From positions 5,084,001 through 5,148,000 of the forward strand of contig NZ_CP077084.1 in assembly GCF_014268275.3 (NCBI RefSeq): a stretch of DNA of 64,000 nucleotides, written 5' to 3'. The notes beneath the pieces were generated by a model. It was not told the DNA's origin. It searched no databases and saw nothing but the letters and a program-made list of their open reading frames with translations. Shown here in pieces: positions 25,834 through 35,631 of this stretch. The translations under genes and the position numbers were made by a program. Each line of letters opens with the position of its first letter. The stretch's first letter is position 1. The DNA comes from Pseudomonas tritici (GTDB lineage Bacteria; Pseudomonadota; Gammaproteobacteria; Pseudomonadales; Pseudomonadaceae).

Positions 25834-26310
25834 ATGCGCAAGACCCTTATCGCTTTGATGTTCGCCGCTGCCCTGCCGACCGTTGCCATGGCAGCAATGC
25901 CAGAAGGCCCAGGCCCAGGCCCAGGGCCGATGGGTGGCCCGGAAGGTCACATGATGGGTGGCCCGGGCCACGGCGGTGAACACGGTCCGCGTGGCAAAGG
26001 CGGCCCCTTCAGCCAGCTGGACCTGAGCAAGGAACAGCGCCAGCAAATCGGCAAACTGATGGGCGACCAATGGCACGCTCGCAAAGACCTGACCAAGAAG
26101 TACTTGGACAAACTGCCAGCCGCTGACCAGAAAGCCATGCAGGACGAAATCGCCGCCGGCAAGCAGAAAACCCAGGCCGATATCCGCGCGGTACTCAAGC
26201 CTGACCAGCAGAAAAAGTTCGACGAGATCGTCAAGAAGCAAGAACAGCGTCGTGCCGAATGGAAGGAATTCCAAGCCTGGAAAGCGCAACAACCGCAAAA
26301 AGCGCAATAA
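25834..26310 (+). CDS. Spy/CpxP-family periplasmic protein
   Basis: The 158-residue precursor has a signal peptide (MRKTLIALMFAAALPTVAMA), a Gly/Pro/Met/His-rich stretch at about residues 22-58 (GPGPGPMGG, MMGGPGHGGEHG), and an LTXXQ-like helical domain: LDLSKEQRQQIGKLMGD and later VLKPDQQKKFDEIV. Spy proteins are chaperones that also dampen Cpx signalling. The His/Met-rich segment could bind metal. It lies between the CpxR-like and kinase genes, so a sensor-feedback role is likely. Confidence 0.88.
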   Translation: MRKTLIALMFAAALPTVAMAAMPEGPGPGPGPMGGPEGHMMGGPGHGGEHGPRGKGGPFSQLDLSKEQRQQIGKLMGDQWHARKDLTKKYLDKLPAADQKAMQDEIAAGKQKTQADIRAVLKPDQQKKFDEIVKKQEQRRAEWKEFQAWKAQQPQKAQ

Positions 26311-26332
26311 TGCCCTCGCGTTAACGTTCCCA

Positions 26333-26360
26333 GCCCAGTGGCCCCCGCCACTGGGCTTTT
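26333..26360 (+). terminator. Hairpin terminator between spy-like and kinase genes
   Basis: GCCCAGTGG (26333-26341) pairs with CCACTGGGC (26348-26356) and T4 follows. It ends 18 bases before the kinase start, so it probably lets the Spy-like protein be made in excess over the kinase by partial read-through. Confidence 0.75.
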
Positions 26361-26378
26361 CCTGTTTGAGGGTTTCCT

Positions 26379-27722
26379 GTGCGTTCATTGTTCTGGCGCA
26401 TCCTGGCCAGTTTCTGGCTGGCCATCGCCCTGGTTGCCGGGTTGTCGATCCTGATTGGGCACATGCTCAATCAAGATGCCTGGATTCTCAGCCGTCACCC
26501 CGGCCTCAATAACCTGGCGCAAGAGTGGACCCAACTCTACGAAGCCCAGGGTGAGGAGGCTGCGCAGGATCTGCTGCAACAGCGCAAACGCCAGTACCAC
26601 ATCGACGTGCAAGTGCTCAACGAAAGTGGCGACCCGGTGGTGCGCGGTACTTTCCCACGTCGCGCCGCCGCTTTCGAAGCCCGCCAGAATGACAGCCAGG
26701 ACGGCCACCTGCCCTGGCGCCGCCTGACTGCCGAATACACCAGCGAAAAAACCGGCGACACCTACCTGTTGATCTACCGCATCCCGCACCCGGAACTGGA
26801 CGAATGGCACCGCAGTAGCCTGACGTGGCCGTTGAGTGCACTGGTGATTGCGCTGATAGTGCTGACCCTGTTCAGCCTGCTGGTGACGTTGTCCATCACT
26901 CGCCCGCTCAGCCGTCTGCGCGGTGCAGTGCATGACCTCGGCCAGGCCACCTACCAGCAAAACAGCTTGGCGCAACTGGCTAACCGGCGCGATGAGTTCG
27001 GCGTGTTGGCCACCGACTTCAACCGCATGGGCGCACGCCTGCAAAGCCTGATCGGCAGTCAGCGCCAATTGCTGCGGGACGTGTCCCACGAACTGCGCTC
27101 GCCCCTGGCCCGCTTGCGCATCGCCCTGGCCCTGGCCGAACGCGCCACCCCCGAAGAGCGGGAAAAACTCTGGCCACGCCTGACCCGCGAATGCGATCGA
27201 CTGGAAGCGCTGATCAGCGAAATCCTGGTATTGGCCCGCGTCGACGCCGACAATGCCAGCGCCGAAGACGTCGACCTCAACCCACTGCTCAAGACCCTGC
27301 AGAAAGACGCGCAACTCGGTGCGCCGGACCAAGCAGTGAACCTGATCGCCGACACCGACCTGCACCTCAAGGGCTGGCCGACCATGATCGAACGTGCTGT
27401 GGATAACTTGCTGCGCAATGCCCAGCGCTTTAACCCGCCGGGATTGCCGATCGAGTTGCAGGCCCAGCGCCTGGGCGAGCGCATCCTGATCAGCGTGCGC
27501 GACCACGGCCCCGGCGTTGAAGCCGAATACTTGAGCCAGTTGGGCGAACCGTTCTATCGCGCTCCCGGCCAAACAGCACAAGGCCACGGCCTGGGCCTGG
27601 CGATTGCCCGTCGCGCCGCCGAACGCCACGGTGGCAGCCTGATTCTGGCCAACCATGCAGAGGGTGGCTTTATCGCCAGCATCGACCTGCCGTTGGTGCC
27701 TGGGGTTGTCACACCGGGCTGA
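26379..27722 (+). CDS. cpxA: Sensor histidine kinase, CpxA-like
   Basis: The 447-residue membrane kinase has an N-terminal helix (RILASFWLAIALVAGLSILIG), a periplasmic domain (about 30-140) and a second helix (about 150-170). A HAMP domain, an H-box (LLRDVSHELRSPLARLRIAL), an N-box (ERAVDNLLRNAQRFNP) and G-boxes (RDHGPGVEAEYL, GHGLGLAIARRAAERHGG) follow. The SHELRSPLARLR phosphoacceptor region and periplasmic layout match CpxA. The partner is the CpxR-like regulator upstream. It starts at GTG with GAGGG six bases before. Confidence 0.9.
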   Translation: MRSLFWRILASFWLAIALVAGLSILIGHMLNQDAWILSRHPGLNNLAQEWTQLYEAQGEEAAQDLLQQRKRQYHIDVQVLNESGDPVVRGTFPRRAAAFEARQNDSQDGHLPWRRLTAEYTSEKTGDTYLLIYRIPHPELDEWHRSSLTWPLSALVIALIVLTLFSLLVTLSITRPLSRLRGAVHDLGQATYQQNSLAQLANRRDEFGVLATDFNRMGARLQSLIGSQRQLLRDVSHELRSPLARLRIALALAERATPEEREKLWPRLTRECDRLEALISEILVLARVDADNASAEDVDLNPLLKTLQKDAQLGAPDQAVNLIADTDLHLKGWPTMIERAVDNLLRNAQRFNPPGLPIELQAQRLGERILISVRDHGPGVEAEYLSQLGEPFYRAPGQTAQGHGLGLAIARRAAERHGGSLILANHAEGGFIASIDLPLVPGVVTPG

Positions 27723-27762
27723 TCATCTCTTATAGTGGCCCTTCTCTTACGGAGGGCCTTCG

Positions 27763-29112
27763 ATGACTGACCTGCTGACTCCCATCCAAGCTGCACTCAA
27801 CCTACCGCAAACGCCCCTGACCTTTACCGAAGCCGGCGCCCTGCCCTCGACCTTCGCCGTGACCGAGCTGGCCAGCGCCAGTATCGGCGCTGCCGGCCAG
27901 GCCGTGGCCCAGTTGATCCAGCAACAGACCGGGCGCTTGCCCGGCATCAGCGTGGACCGGCGCCTCGCCTCTTTCTGGTTTTCATCCTCGATTCGCCCGG
28001 TGGGCTGGCAAGTGCCGCCGCTGTGGGACCCGGTAGCCGGTGACTATGCCAGCGCCGATGGCTGGATTCGCTTGCACACCAACGCCCCCCATCACCGTGC
28101 CGCCGCCGAGCGAGTGTTGGGCAACGTCACTGACCGTGCCGAGATGGCTGCCCGCGTTGCCCCATGGAGCGCCGCTGAACTGGAACAGGCGATTGTCGAT
28201 GAAGGTGGCTGTGCGGCGCAGATGCGTGCCTGGCAGGCCTGGCAAGGGCATCCGCAAGGGTTGGCGGTGAATGCTGAAGACCTGGTGCAGCGCCAGACCT
28301 TTGAAACCGGCGCCGACAAACCCTGGCTCGGCTCGGTGACGCGGCCACTGGCGGGCATCAAGGTGCTGGACCTGACTCGCGTGCTGGCCGGCCCCGTGGC
28401 CAGTCGTTTTCTCGCGGGCCTGGGCGCCGACGTGCTGCGTATCGACTCGCCGACCTGGAACGAACCCGGCGTAGTACCGGAAATGACCCTCGGCAAACGC
28501 TGTGCCCGTCTCGACTTGAAGACCCCCGAAGACCGCCGGATTTTCGAAAGCCTGCTCAAGGAGGCCGACATTCTGTTCCACGGCTACCGTGCCGACGCCT
28601 TGGAGCAATTGGGTTACACCGCCAACGAACTGCAAACCCTCACCCCCGGCCTGATCGACGTGAGTCTCAACGCCTACGGCTGGAGCGGCCCGTGGCGAAA
28701 TCGCCGGGGTTTCGACAGCCTGGTGCAAATGAGCAGCGGGATTGCCGACGCGGGCATGGCCTGGAAACAATCGGATAAACCGGTGCCGCTGCCGTTGCAG
28801 GCGCTGGATCACGCGACCGGGTATTTGATGGCGGCCAGTGCGATTCAAGCATTGAGTGAGCGGCTGAAAACCGGGCGTGGCGGTTCGGCGCGGTTGTCGT
28901 TGGCGCGTACGGCGAAGCTGTTGGTGGAGGCGGGACAGGTACCGGAGCAACCGGCGTTGCGTGCCGAGGAATTGAGCGATCAGGGTTTGGTGGCGGAGCA
29001 AACAGCCTGGGGCCAGGCTCATCGGTTGTTGGCGCCGCTGACCCTCAGCGGCACGCCGTTGCAGTGGGATTTGGCGGCTGGGGAATTGGGGTCGCACCGG
29101 CCGCAGTGGTGA
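27763..29112 (+). CDS. Class III CoA transferase (CaiB/BaiF), permuted domain order
   Basis: The 449-residue protein contains the CaiB/BaiF N-terminal block (PLAGIKVLDLTRVLAGP and LGADVLRIDSP) only from about residue 192. It continues with TLGKRCARLDLK, ADILFHGYRADALEQLGYT and RGFDSLVQMSSG, whose Asp is the likely catalytic residue. Before it, residues about 85-180 (DGWIRLHTNAPHHRAAAERVLG, then AQMRAWQAWQGHPQG) resemble the segment that normally comes at the C-terminal side. The order therefore looks circularly permuted. The reaction would be CoA exchange between carboxylic acids; the substrate is unknown. GGAGGG lies close upstream of ATG. Confidence 0.8.
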   Translation: MTDLLTPIQAALNLPQTPLTFTEAGALPSTFAVTELASASIGAAGQAVAQLIQQQTGRLPGISVDRRLASFWFSSSIRPVGWQVPPLWDPVAGDYASADGWIRLHTNAPHHRAAAERVLGNVTDRAEMAARVAPWSAAELEQAIVDEGGCAAQMRAWQAWQGHPQGLAVNAEDLVQRQTFETGADKPWLGSVTRPLAGIKVLDLTRVLAGPVASRFLAGLGADVLRIDSPTWNEPGVVPEMTLGKRCARLDLKTPEDRRIFESLLKEADILFHGYRADALEQLGYTANELQTLTPGLIDVSLNAYGWSGPWRNRRGFDSLVQMSSGIADAGMAWKQSDKPVPLPLQALDHATGYLMAASAIQALSERLKTGRGGSARLSLARTAKLLVEAGQVPEQPALRAEELSDQGLVAEQTAWGQAHRLLAPLTLSGTPLQWDLAAGELGSHRPQW

Positions 29113-29144
29113 CCTGACCTGCGATGAGGCCAGTACAGACACTA

Positions 29145-30008
29145 TCAATCTGACCGTTGCAACGACGTCCACAAATGCTGCGCCGCATAAGCCCTGAGCG
29201 GCCGCCAAGCCTCAGCCCGCCCACCCAACTGCCGCGCCGAAACCGGCCCACCCTCCAAGGCTGCCAGCGCATTGATCAAGCCGATATCCCCCGTCGCAAA
29301 CGCATCCGCCTCGCGCATCTGGCGCATCGCGATGTACTGCGCCGTCCAATCGCCAATCCCCGGCAAGGCCACCAGCCGTGCCACGCCTTCCTTGAGGCTG
29401 GCCTTGGGTTCGAACACTTCAGGATCATCCAGCAACGCTTGTGCGACACCCGACAACGTGCGCCCGCGCGCCTTGGGCATGCCCAGGGTCGCCAGGTCCG
29501 CCGCCGCCAATACCTCGGGCGTGGGAAAAACATGCGTGATACCGGCGTGCGGCGTATCCAGCGGCTGACCGTATTGCGCCACCAGCTTGCCCGCCAAACG
29601 AATCGCGGCCACCACCGTGATCTGCTGGCCCAGCACTGCCCGAATCGCCAGTTCCAGGCCATCCCAAGTGCCCGGCACGCGCAGGCCGGGACGCGCTGCA
29701 ACCAGTTGCGCCATCAATGGGTCCGTCGCCAATTGCGCGTTGATCAACTGAGGCTGGGCATCCAGATCAAACATCCTGCGCAGGCGCCGTTCGATCTCAG
29801 GCAGCGCCGCAGCCTCTGGAAACTCCACCCCCACGTCCAACCAATCGCCAGCCCCCGGCGTCACGCTGATCCAGCCGTGCTGGCCGCTCACGCTGATACT
29901 GCGCCGGTACAGGCCGGCTTCGACCGTCTCCATCCCAGCGATAGCGCGCGCCGATAGAAAACCCACCATCGCCGCCCAGTCATAAGGCGGCTGATACGCC
30001 AGTCTCAC
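29145..30008 (-). CDS. alkA: DNA-3-methyladenine glycosylase II (AlkA)
   Basis: AlkA removes alkylated bases from DNA. The 287-residue protein has the AlkA N-terminal domain (MRLAYQPPYDWAAMVGFLSARAI). A HhH-GPD fold follows, with the hairpin LPGIGDWTAQYIAMRQMRE and the catalytic-Asp segment DAFATGDIGL. The LGQQITVVAAIRLAG motif of the DNA-glycosylase core is also present. It starts at GTG, whose GTGA overlaps the stop of the upstream arcD-like gene, so the two are translationally coupled on the minus strand. This pairing with an amino-acid antiporter is unusual. Confidence 0.92.
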   Translation of the reverse strand: MRLAYQPPYDWAAMVGFLSARAIAGMETVEAGLYRRSISVSGQHGWISVTPGAGDWLDVGVEFPEAAALPEIERRLRRMFDLDAQPQLINAQLATDPLMAQLVAARPGLRVPGTWDGLELAIRAVLGQQITVVAAIRLAGKLVAQYGQPLDTPHAGITHVFPTPEVLAAADLATLGMPKARGRTLSGVAQALLDDPEVFEPKASLKEGVARLVALPGIGDWTAQYIAMRQMREADAFATGDIGLINALAALEGGPVSARQLGGRAEAWRPLRAYAAQHLWTSLQRSD

Positions 30009-31432
30009 AGCGACAACACCCCGCTATACAACCCATACGCCGCCAACCCGGCGCCTGCGATCACGCAGCTGAAAATGCCTTTTTCCAAGTGGGTAAACAG
30101 GGGCTGGCCCTGCTCACGCTTGGCGAGGGCAAACAGGATCACGCCCGGTGCATACAGCAGCGCCGACAGCAGCAGGTACTTCAAGCCGCCAGCGTAGAGC
30201 AGCCACACCGCATAGCCGAGGGCGATCAAGCCCACCAGCAAGTCTTTCATGCGCTGGCCGTGAGCGCCTTCGTAGGTTTCGCCGCGTCCGCTCAATAGCA
30301 CGGCATAGGCCGCCGACCATAGGTAAGGCACCAGGATCATCGATGAGGCCAGGTAAATCAGCGTGGTGTAGGTGCTGTGGGAAAACAGCGTGATCACCAG
30401 GAAGGCCTGGATCATCACATTGGTCAGCCAGAGCGCGTTGACCGGCACCTGGTTGGCATTTTCCTTTTTCAGGAAGGCCGGCATGGTCTTGTCATGGGCG
30501 GTGGCGTAAAGGATTTCCGCGCAGAGCAGCGCCCAGGACAGTAAGGCGCCGAGCAGCGATACCGCCAGGCCAATGCTGATTGCCATCGCCCCCCAGGGCC
30601 CGACGATGTGCTCCAGCACACCGGCCAGGGACGGGTTTTGCAACTGCGCGAGCTCCGGCTGGCTCATGATTCCCAAGGACAGCACATTCACCAGCACCAG
30701 CAACGCCAGCACGCCAAGGAAACCAATCAGCGTGGCGCGGCCCACGTCCGAGCGTTTCTCGGCGCGCGCCGAATACACGCTGGCGCCTTCGATGCCGATA
30801 AACACAAACACGGTGACCAGCATCATGTTGCGCACCTGGTCCACCACATTGCCGATGTCCGGATTGCCCAGGCCCCAGATATCCCGGGTGAAAATATCTG
30901 CCTTGAACGCTACGGCAGCGATCACGATGAACATCAGCAACGGCACGATCTTGGCCACCGTGGTGATCTGGTTGATGAACGCCGCCTCCTTGATTCCGCG
31001 CATCACCAGGAAATGCACTGCCCACAGCAGCAGTGACGCACAGCCGATGGCCACCGGCGTGTTGCCCTGGCCAAACACCGGAAAAAAGTAACCCAGGGTG
31101 CTGAACAACAACACGAAGTAGCCGACGTTGCCCATCCACGCGCTGATCCAATAGCCCCAGGCAGACGAGAACCCCATGTAATCGCCAAAACCCGCCTTGG
31201 CGTAGGCGTACACCCCCGAGTCCAGATCGGGTTTGCGATTGGCCAGGGTCTGGAACACAAAGGCAAGGGTCAGCATGCCGACGGCGGTGATCGCCCAGCC
31301 GATCAATACGGCACCAACCTCGGCGCGCGCGGCCATGTTTTGCGGTAGGGAGAAGATCCCACCACCGATCATCGAGCCCACTACCAAGGCAATCAAAGCA
31401 CTGAGTCGAAGTTTCTGGGCCGGCTGGGACAT
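30005..31432 (-). CDS. arcD2: Arginine:ornithine antiporter, second ArcD copy
   Basis: The 475-residue APC-family transporter has about 12 to 13 helices, with the APA signature [20 protein letters not shown] at residues 10-29 and the long near-identical run with the plus-strand arcD ([37 protein letters not shown]). It has exactly the same length as the other copy and the two start back to back. It exchanges extracellular arginine for ornithine in the arginine deiminase pathway. The ATG has AGGAG six bases upstream. The copy number label arcD2 is mine. Confidence 0.88.
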   Translation of the reverse strand: MSQPAQKLRLSALIALVVGSMIGGGIFSLPQNMAARAEVGAVLIGWAITAVGMLTLAFVFQTLANRKPDLDSGVYAYAKAGFGDYMGFSSAWGYWISAWMGNVGYFVLLFSTLGYFFPVFGQGNTPVAIGCASLLLWAVHFLVMRGIKEAAFINQITTVAKIVPLLMFIVIAAVAFKADIFTRDIWGLGNPDIGNVVDQVRNMMLVTVFVFIGIEGASVYSARAEKRSDVGRATLIGFLGVLALLVLVNVLSLGIMSQPELAQLQNPSLAGVLEHIVGPWGAMAISIGLAVSLLGALLSWALLCAEILYATAHDKTMPAFLKKENANQVPVNALWLTNVMIQAFLVITLFSHSTYTTLIYLASSMILVPYLWSAAYAVLLSGRGETYEGAHGQRMKDLLVGLIALGYAVWLLYAGGLKYLLLSALLYAPGVILFALAKREQGQPLFTHLEKGIFSCVIAGAGLAAYGLYSGVLSL

Positions 31433-31878
31433 GTGGACTCCTGAACAAATAACAGCTTGAGCTGACAGCCGTAAACTCAACTAATTAACTCAGCGAGTAT
31501 AACGTTTATTAGAGACCGCGATAAAAACAACACACTCATAACCCAACGGCATGGCGGCTTGTATGATTGAGCTTATTTATAATTTAAATACGGCAAATAC
31601 GTTGTCGCTTCCAAGCTACTTGCTGTCGCATTTTCGAAAAGTTTGCATAATCGAGAAAACAGTCTAGTTTCAAACGTCCTTACGCAACACTAAATGATTA
31701 ACCAAAACGCAGGGGCCGCTCTGGAGAGCGTCTTTGCGCGGAAAAATATCGCCTGAGGCTTTCCACCCCAAGTTATTAATTCACAATGGAATGTGCCAAT
31801 GAAGTGATCTGAGTCAGCTGATTGATTAGCGCACGGAATTATTCTGTGGTCTCTCTTCTCCTGCATTGGAGTTATGCA
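31433..31878. other. 446-bp divergent arcD promoter region
   Basis: This AT-rich stretch separates the two divergent arcD copies and should hold both promoters. It contains the tandem ArgR-type operator described separately. I saw no convincing ANR box (TTGAT-N4-ATCAA) on either strand, although ANR drives this operon in P. aeruginosa. No coding frame is seen. Confidence 0.7.
31603..31644 (+). promoter_or_regulatory. ArgR-type operator, two tandem 21-bp half-sites
   Basis: TGTCGC occurs at 31603-31608 and again at 31624-31629, exactly 21 bases apart. The second copy is followed by eight bases and AA, matching the Pseudomonas ArgR half-site TGTCGC-N8-AA-N5 (21 bases). The first has TA at that place. 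ArgR would report arginine to the divergent arcD promoters. Confidence 0.75.
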
Positions 31879-33306
31879 ATGTCTGAATCTCCCGGAAAAC
31901 TTCGATTAGGCGCGCTGGTTGCACTTGTCGTCGGTTCAATGATTGGTGGCGGGATCTTCTCACTGCCGCAAAACATGGCCGCCAGCGCCGATGTCGGTGC
32001 GGTGTTGATTGGTTGGGTGATTACCGCCATCGGCATGCTGACCCTCGCGTTTGTCTTCCAAACTCTCGCCAACCGCAAGCCCGACCTCGACGGTGGGGTG
32101 TACGCCTATGCCAAGGCCGGTTTCGGCGACTACATGGGGTTCTCCTCCGCCTGGGGCTACTGGATCAGCGCCTGGCTGGGCAACGTCGGTTACTTCGTGT
32201 TGCTGTTCAGCACCCTCGGCTACTTCTTCCCGATCTTTGGCGAAGGCAATACGCCGGCCGCAGTGATCGGTGCGTCGGTACTGCTGTGGGCCGTACATTT
32301 CCTGGTACTGCGCGGAATCAAGGAAGCGGCGTTCATCAACCTGGTGACCACCGTCGCCAAGGTCGTGCCGCTGGTGCTGTTCGTGTTGATCGCAGTGTTC
32401 GCGTTCAAGCTGGACATCTTCACCGCGGACATCTGGGGCGTGAAAAACCCGGACCTGGGCAGTGTGATGAACCAGGTGCGCAACATGATGCTGGTCACCG
32501 TGTGGGTGTTCATCGGCATCGAAGGCGCGAGCATTTTCTCCTCCCGTGCGGAAAAACGTTCCGACGTGGGCAAGGCCACCGTGATTGGTTTCATCACGGT
32601 GCTCCTGTTCCTGATGCTGGTGAACGTACTGTCCCTGGGGATCATGACTCAGCCAGAACTGGCCAAGCTGCAGAACCCGTCGATGGCCGCCGTGCTGGAG
32701 CATGTGGTGGGTCACTGGGGCGCGGTGCTGATCAGCGTCGGCTTGATCATCTCGCTGCTCGGGGCGTTGCTGTCGTGGGTGCTGCTGTGTGCGGAGATCA
32801 TGTTCGCCGCCGCCAAGGACCACACCATGCCGGAGTTCCTGCGCAAGGAAAACGCCAACCACGTGCCGGTCAATGCCCTGTGGCTGACTAACGCGATGGT
32901 GCAGGTTTTCCTGGTGATCACGCTGTTTTCCGCCAGCACTTACCTGTCGCTCATCTACCTCGCCACCTCGATGATCCTGGTGCCTTACCTGTGGTCGGCG
33001 GCCTACGCCCTGCTGTTGGCAGTGCGCGGCGAAACCTACGAAACCGCCCTGGCCGAACGCAAGAAAGACCTGTTCATTGGCGCTGTCGCCCTGATCTACG
33101 CGATCTGGCTGCTCTACGCCGGCGGCACCAAATACCTGCTGCTCTCCGCCCTGCTCTACGCCCCTGGCGCGATCCTGTTCGCCAAAGCCAAGCGTGAACT
33201 GGGCAAACCGATTTTCACCCACGTCGAGAAGCTGATTTTCGCCGCAGTGGTCATTGGCGCCCTGGTGGCGGCATATGGGCTCTACGACGGCTTCCTGACT
33301 CTGTAA
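31879..33306 (+). CDS. arcD: Arginine:ornithine antiporter ArcD
   Basis: The first gene of the arginine deiminase operon encodes a 475-residue APC transporter with the motif [20 protein letters not shown] near its start and about 12 membrane helices. ArcD brings in arginine and expels ornithine without energy cost. The downstream arcA, arcB and arcC follow at short distances, so this is the operon's functional copy. ATG at 31879 follows GGAG by seven bases; the upstream in-frame region is not conserved. A close paralogue runs divergently on the minus strand. Confidence 0.95.
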   Translation: MSESPGKLRLGALVALVVGSMIGGGIFSLPQNMAASADVGAVLIGWVITAIGMLTLAFVFQTLANRKPDLDGGVYAYAKAGFGDYMGFSSAWGYWISAWLGNVGYFVLLFSTLGYFFPIFGEGNTPAAVIGASVLLWAVHFLVLRGIKEAAFINLVTTVAKVVPLVLFVLIAVFAFKLDIFTADIWGVKNPDLGSVMNQVRNMMLVTVWVFIGIEGASIFSSRAEKRSDVGKATVIGFITVLLFLMLVNVLSLGIMTQPELAKLQNPSMAAVLEHVVGHWGAVLISVGLIISLLGALLSWVLLCAEIMFAAAKDHTMPEFLRKENANHVPVNALWLTNAMVQVFLVITLFSASTYLSLIYLATSMILVPYLWSAAYALLLAVRGETYETALAERKKDLFIGAVALIYAIWLLYAGGTKYLLLSALLYAPGAILFAKAKRELGKPIFTHVEKLIFAAVVIGALVAAYGLYDGFLTL

Positions 33307-33329
33307 TTGTATTCTCTGGAGGATGTGTA

Positions 33330-34586
33330 ATGACCACGGAAAAAGTGAAATACGGCGTACATTCCGAAGCCGGCAAACTGCGCAAAGTCATGGTGTGCTC
33401 CCCAGGCTTGGCCCACCAGCGGCTGACGCCCAACAACTGCGATGAACTGCTGTTCGATGACGTGTTGTGGGTGGCCCAGGCCAAGCGCGACCATTTCGAC
33501 TTCGTGACCAAGATGCGCGAGCGGGACATTGATGTGCTGGAAATGCACAACCTGCTGACCGACATCGTTGCCATCCCTGAAGCGCTCGACTGGATCCTGG
33601 CGCGCAAGATCACCTCCAACACGGTTGGCCTGGGCCTGGTTGATGAAGTCAGCTCCTGGCTGCGCAGCCTGGAGCCGCGCAAGACCGCTGAGTTCCTGAT
33701 CGGCGGCGTATCGGCGGATGACCTGCCGAGCAGCTTTGGTGGCAAAACCATCGAGATGTTCCGCGACTTCCTCGGCCACGCCAGCTTCATCCTGCCCCCG
33801 CTGCCCAACACCCAGTTCACCCGTGACACCACCTGCTGGATCTACGGCGGTGTGACGCTGAACCCGATGTACTGGCCGGCGCGACGTCAGGAAACTCTGT
33901 TGGCCAGCGCCATCTATAAGTTCCACCCTGAGTTCACCAACGCGGACTTCCAGATCTGGTACGGCGACCCCGACCAGGAACACGGTGCCGCCACGCTGGA
34001 AGGCGGCGACGTGATGCCGATCGGCAATGGCGTGGTCTTGATCGGTATGGGCGAACGCTCGTCCCACCAAGCCATCGGCCAATTGGCGCGCAACCTGTTC
34101 AAAAACAAAGCCGTGGAACGCGTGATCGTTGCCGGCCTGCCGAAATCCCGCGCGGCGATGCACTTGGATACCGTGTTCAGCTTCTGCGACCGCGACCTGG
34201 TCACCATCTTCCCCGAAGTGGTCAACCAGATTGTGCCGTTCACCCTGCGCCCTGACGAAAGCAAGCCGCACGGTATCGACATCCAACGCGAGAAAACCAA
34301 CTTCCTTGAGACCGTAGCCGCAGCGCTCAACCTCAAGGCCCTGCGTGTGGTTGAAACCGGCGGCAACAGCTTCGCCGCCGAACGCGAGCAGTGGGACGAC
34401 GGCAACAATGTGGTCGCCGTGGAGCCTGGCGTGGTGATCGGTTACGACCGCAACACCTACACCAACACCCTGCTGCGCAAGGCCGGTGTGGAAGTCATCA
34501 CCATCAGCGCCGGTGAGCTCGGCCGCGGCCGTGGCGGCGGCCACTGCATGACCTGCCCGATCATCCGCGACCCAATCGACTATTAA
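33330..34586 (+). CDS. arcA: Arginine deiminase ArcA
   Basis: ArcA converts arginine to citrulline and ammonia. The 418-residue protein has the typical start ([20 protein letters not shown]) and the ADI active-site residues: Asp in EGGDVMP, His/Asp in [12 protein letters not shown] and the nucleophile Cys406 in GGGHCMTCP near the C-terminus. The length equals that of P. aeruginosa ArcA. A GGAGG site lies 11 bases upstream of ATG. It is 23 bases behind arcD. Confidence 0.97.
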   Translation: MTTEKVKYGVHSEAGKLRKVMVCSPGLAHQRLTPNNCDELLFDDVLWVAQAKRDHFDFVTKMRERDIDVLEMHNLLTDIVAIPEALDWILARKITSNTVGLGLVDEVSSWLRSLEPRKTAEFLIGGVSADDLPSSFGGKTIEMFRDFLGHASFILPPLPNTQFTRDTTCWIYGGVTLNPMYWPARRQETLLASAIYKFHPEFTNADFQIWYGDPDQEHGAATLEGGDVMPIGNGVVLIGMGERSSHQAIGQLARNLFKNKAVERVIVAGLPKSRAAMHLDTVFSFCDRDLVTIFPEVVNQIVPFTLRPDESKPHGIDIQREKTNFLETVAAALNLKALRVVETGGNSFAAEREQWDDGNNVVAVEPGVVIGYDRNTYTNTLLRKAGVEVITISAGELGRGRGGGHCMTCPIIRDPIDY

Positions 34587-34597
34587 GGAGATCCATC

Positions 34598-35608
34598 ATG
34601 GCTTTCAACATGCGCAACCGCAGCCTGCTCTCGCTGATGCACCACACCACCCGCGAGCTCAACTACTTGCTGGACCTGTCCCGCGACCTCAAACGCGCCA
34701 AATACACCGGCACCGAGCGTCCGCACCTGAAAGGCAAGAACATCGCGCTGATCTTCGAAAAAACCTCGACCCGCACCCGTTGCGCTTTCGAAGTCGCGGC
34801 CCATGACCAGGGTGCCCACGTCACCTATATCGATCCGGTTTCATCGCAGATCGGCCACAAAGAAAGCATGAAAGACACCGCCCGTGTGCTCGGGCGCATG
34901 TTCGATGCCATTGAGTACCGTGGCTTCGAGCAGGAAATCGTCGAAGAGCTGGCCAAATTCGCCGGCGTGCCGGTGTTCAACGGACTCACCGCCGAATTCC
35001 ACCCCACGCAAATGATCGCTGACACCCTGACCATGCGCGAACACAGCGACAAGCCACTGCATGACATCAGCTACGCCTACCTCGGCGATGCCCGTTACAA
35101 CATGGGCAACTCGCTGCTGATGATCGGCGCCAAGCTGGGCATGGACGTACGCATCGGCGCGCCGAAAGCCCTGTGGCCGCACGAAGATTTCATCAAGCAA
35201 TGCCAGGCGTTCGCCGAAGAAAGCGGCGCGCGCATCACCATCACCGAAGACCCGAAAGAAGCCGTGAAAGGCGTGGATTTCATCCACACCGATATCTGGG
35301 TGTCGATGGGTGAGCCGGTGGAAGCGTGGGACGAGCGCATCGAGCAACTGCTGCCGTACCAAGTCAACGCCAAGATGATGAAAGCCTCGGGCAACCCGCG
35401 GGTGAAGTTCATGCACTGCCTGCCGGCGTTCCATAACAGCGAAACCAAGGTCGGCAAGGACATCGCCGCGCGTTATCCGAACCTGGCCAATGGCGTGGAA
35501 GTGACTGAAGAGGTGTTTGAATCGCCGGCCAACATCGCGTTTGAGCAGGCGGAAAACCGCATGCATACCATCAAGGCGATCTTGGTGTCGGCGTTGGCAG
35601 ATATCTAA
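34598..35608 (+). CDS. arcB: Catabolic ornithine carbamoyltransferase ArcB
   Basis: ArcB splits citrulline with phosphate to ornithine and carbamoyl phosphate. The 336-residue protein holds the carbamoyl-phosphate motif STRTR ([13 protein letters not shown]), the ornithine-side motif [10 protein letters not shown] and the DVWVSMGE-like loop ([10 protein letters not shown]). The length and N-terminus ([20 protein letters not shown]) are those of the catabolic enzyme of pseudomonads. It is 11 bases behind arcA with a strong AGGAG site. Confidence 0.97.
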   Translation: MAFNMRNRSLLSLMHHTTRELNYLLDLSRDLKRAKYTGTERPHLKGKNIALIFEKTSTRTRCAFEVAAHDQGAHVTYIDPVSSQIGHKESMKDTARVLGRMFDAIEYRGFEQEIVEELAKFAGVPVFNGLTAEFHPTQMIADTLTMREHSDKPLHDISYAYLGDARYNMGNSLLMIGAKLGMDVRIGAPKALWPHEDFIKQCQAFAEESGARITITEDPKEAVKGVDFIHTDIWVSMGEPVEAWDERIEQLLPYQVNAKMMKASGNPRVKFMHCLPAFHNSETKVGKDIAARYPNLANGVEVTEEVFESPANIAFEQAENRMHTIKAILVSALADI

Positions 35609-35631
35609 CCCTTAAGTTGGCAATGAGGACA

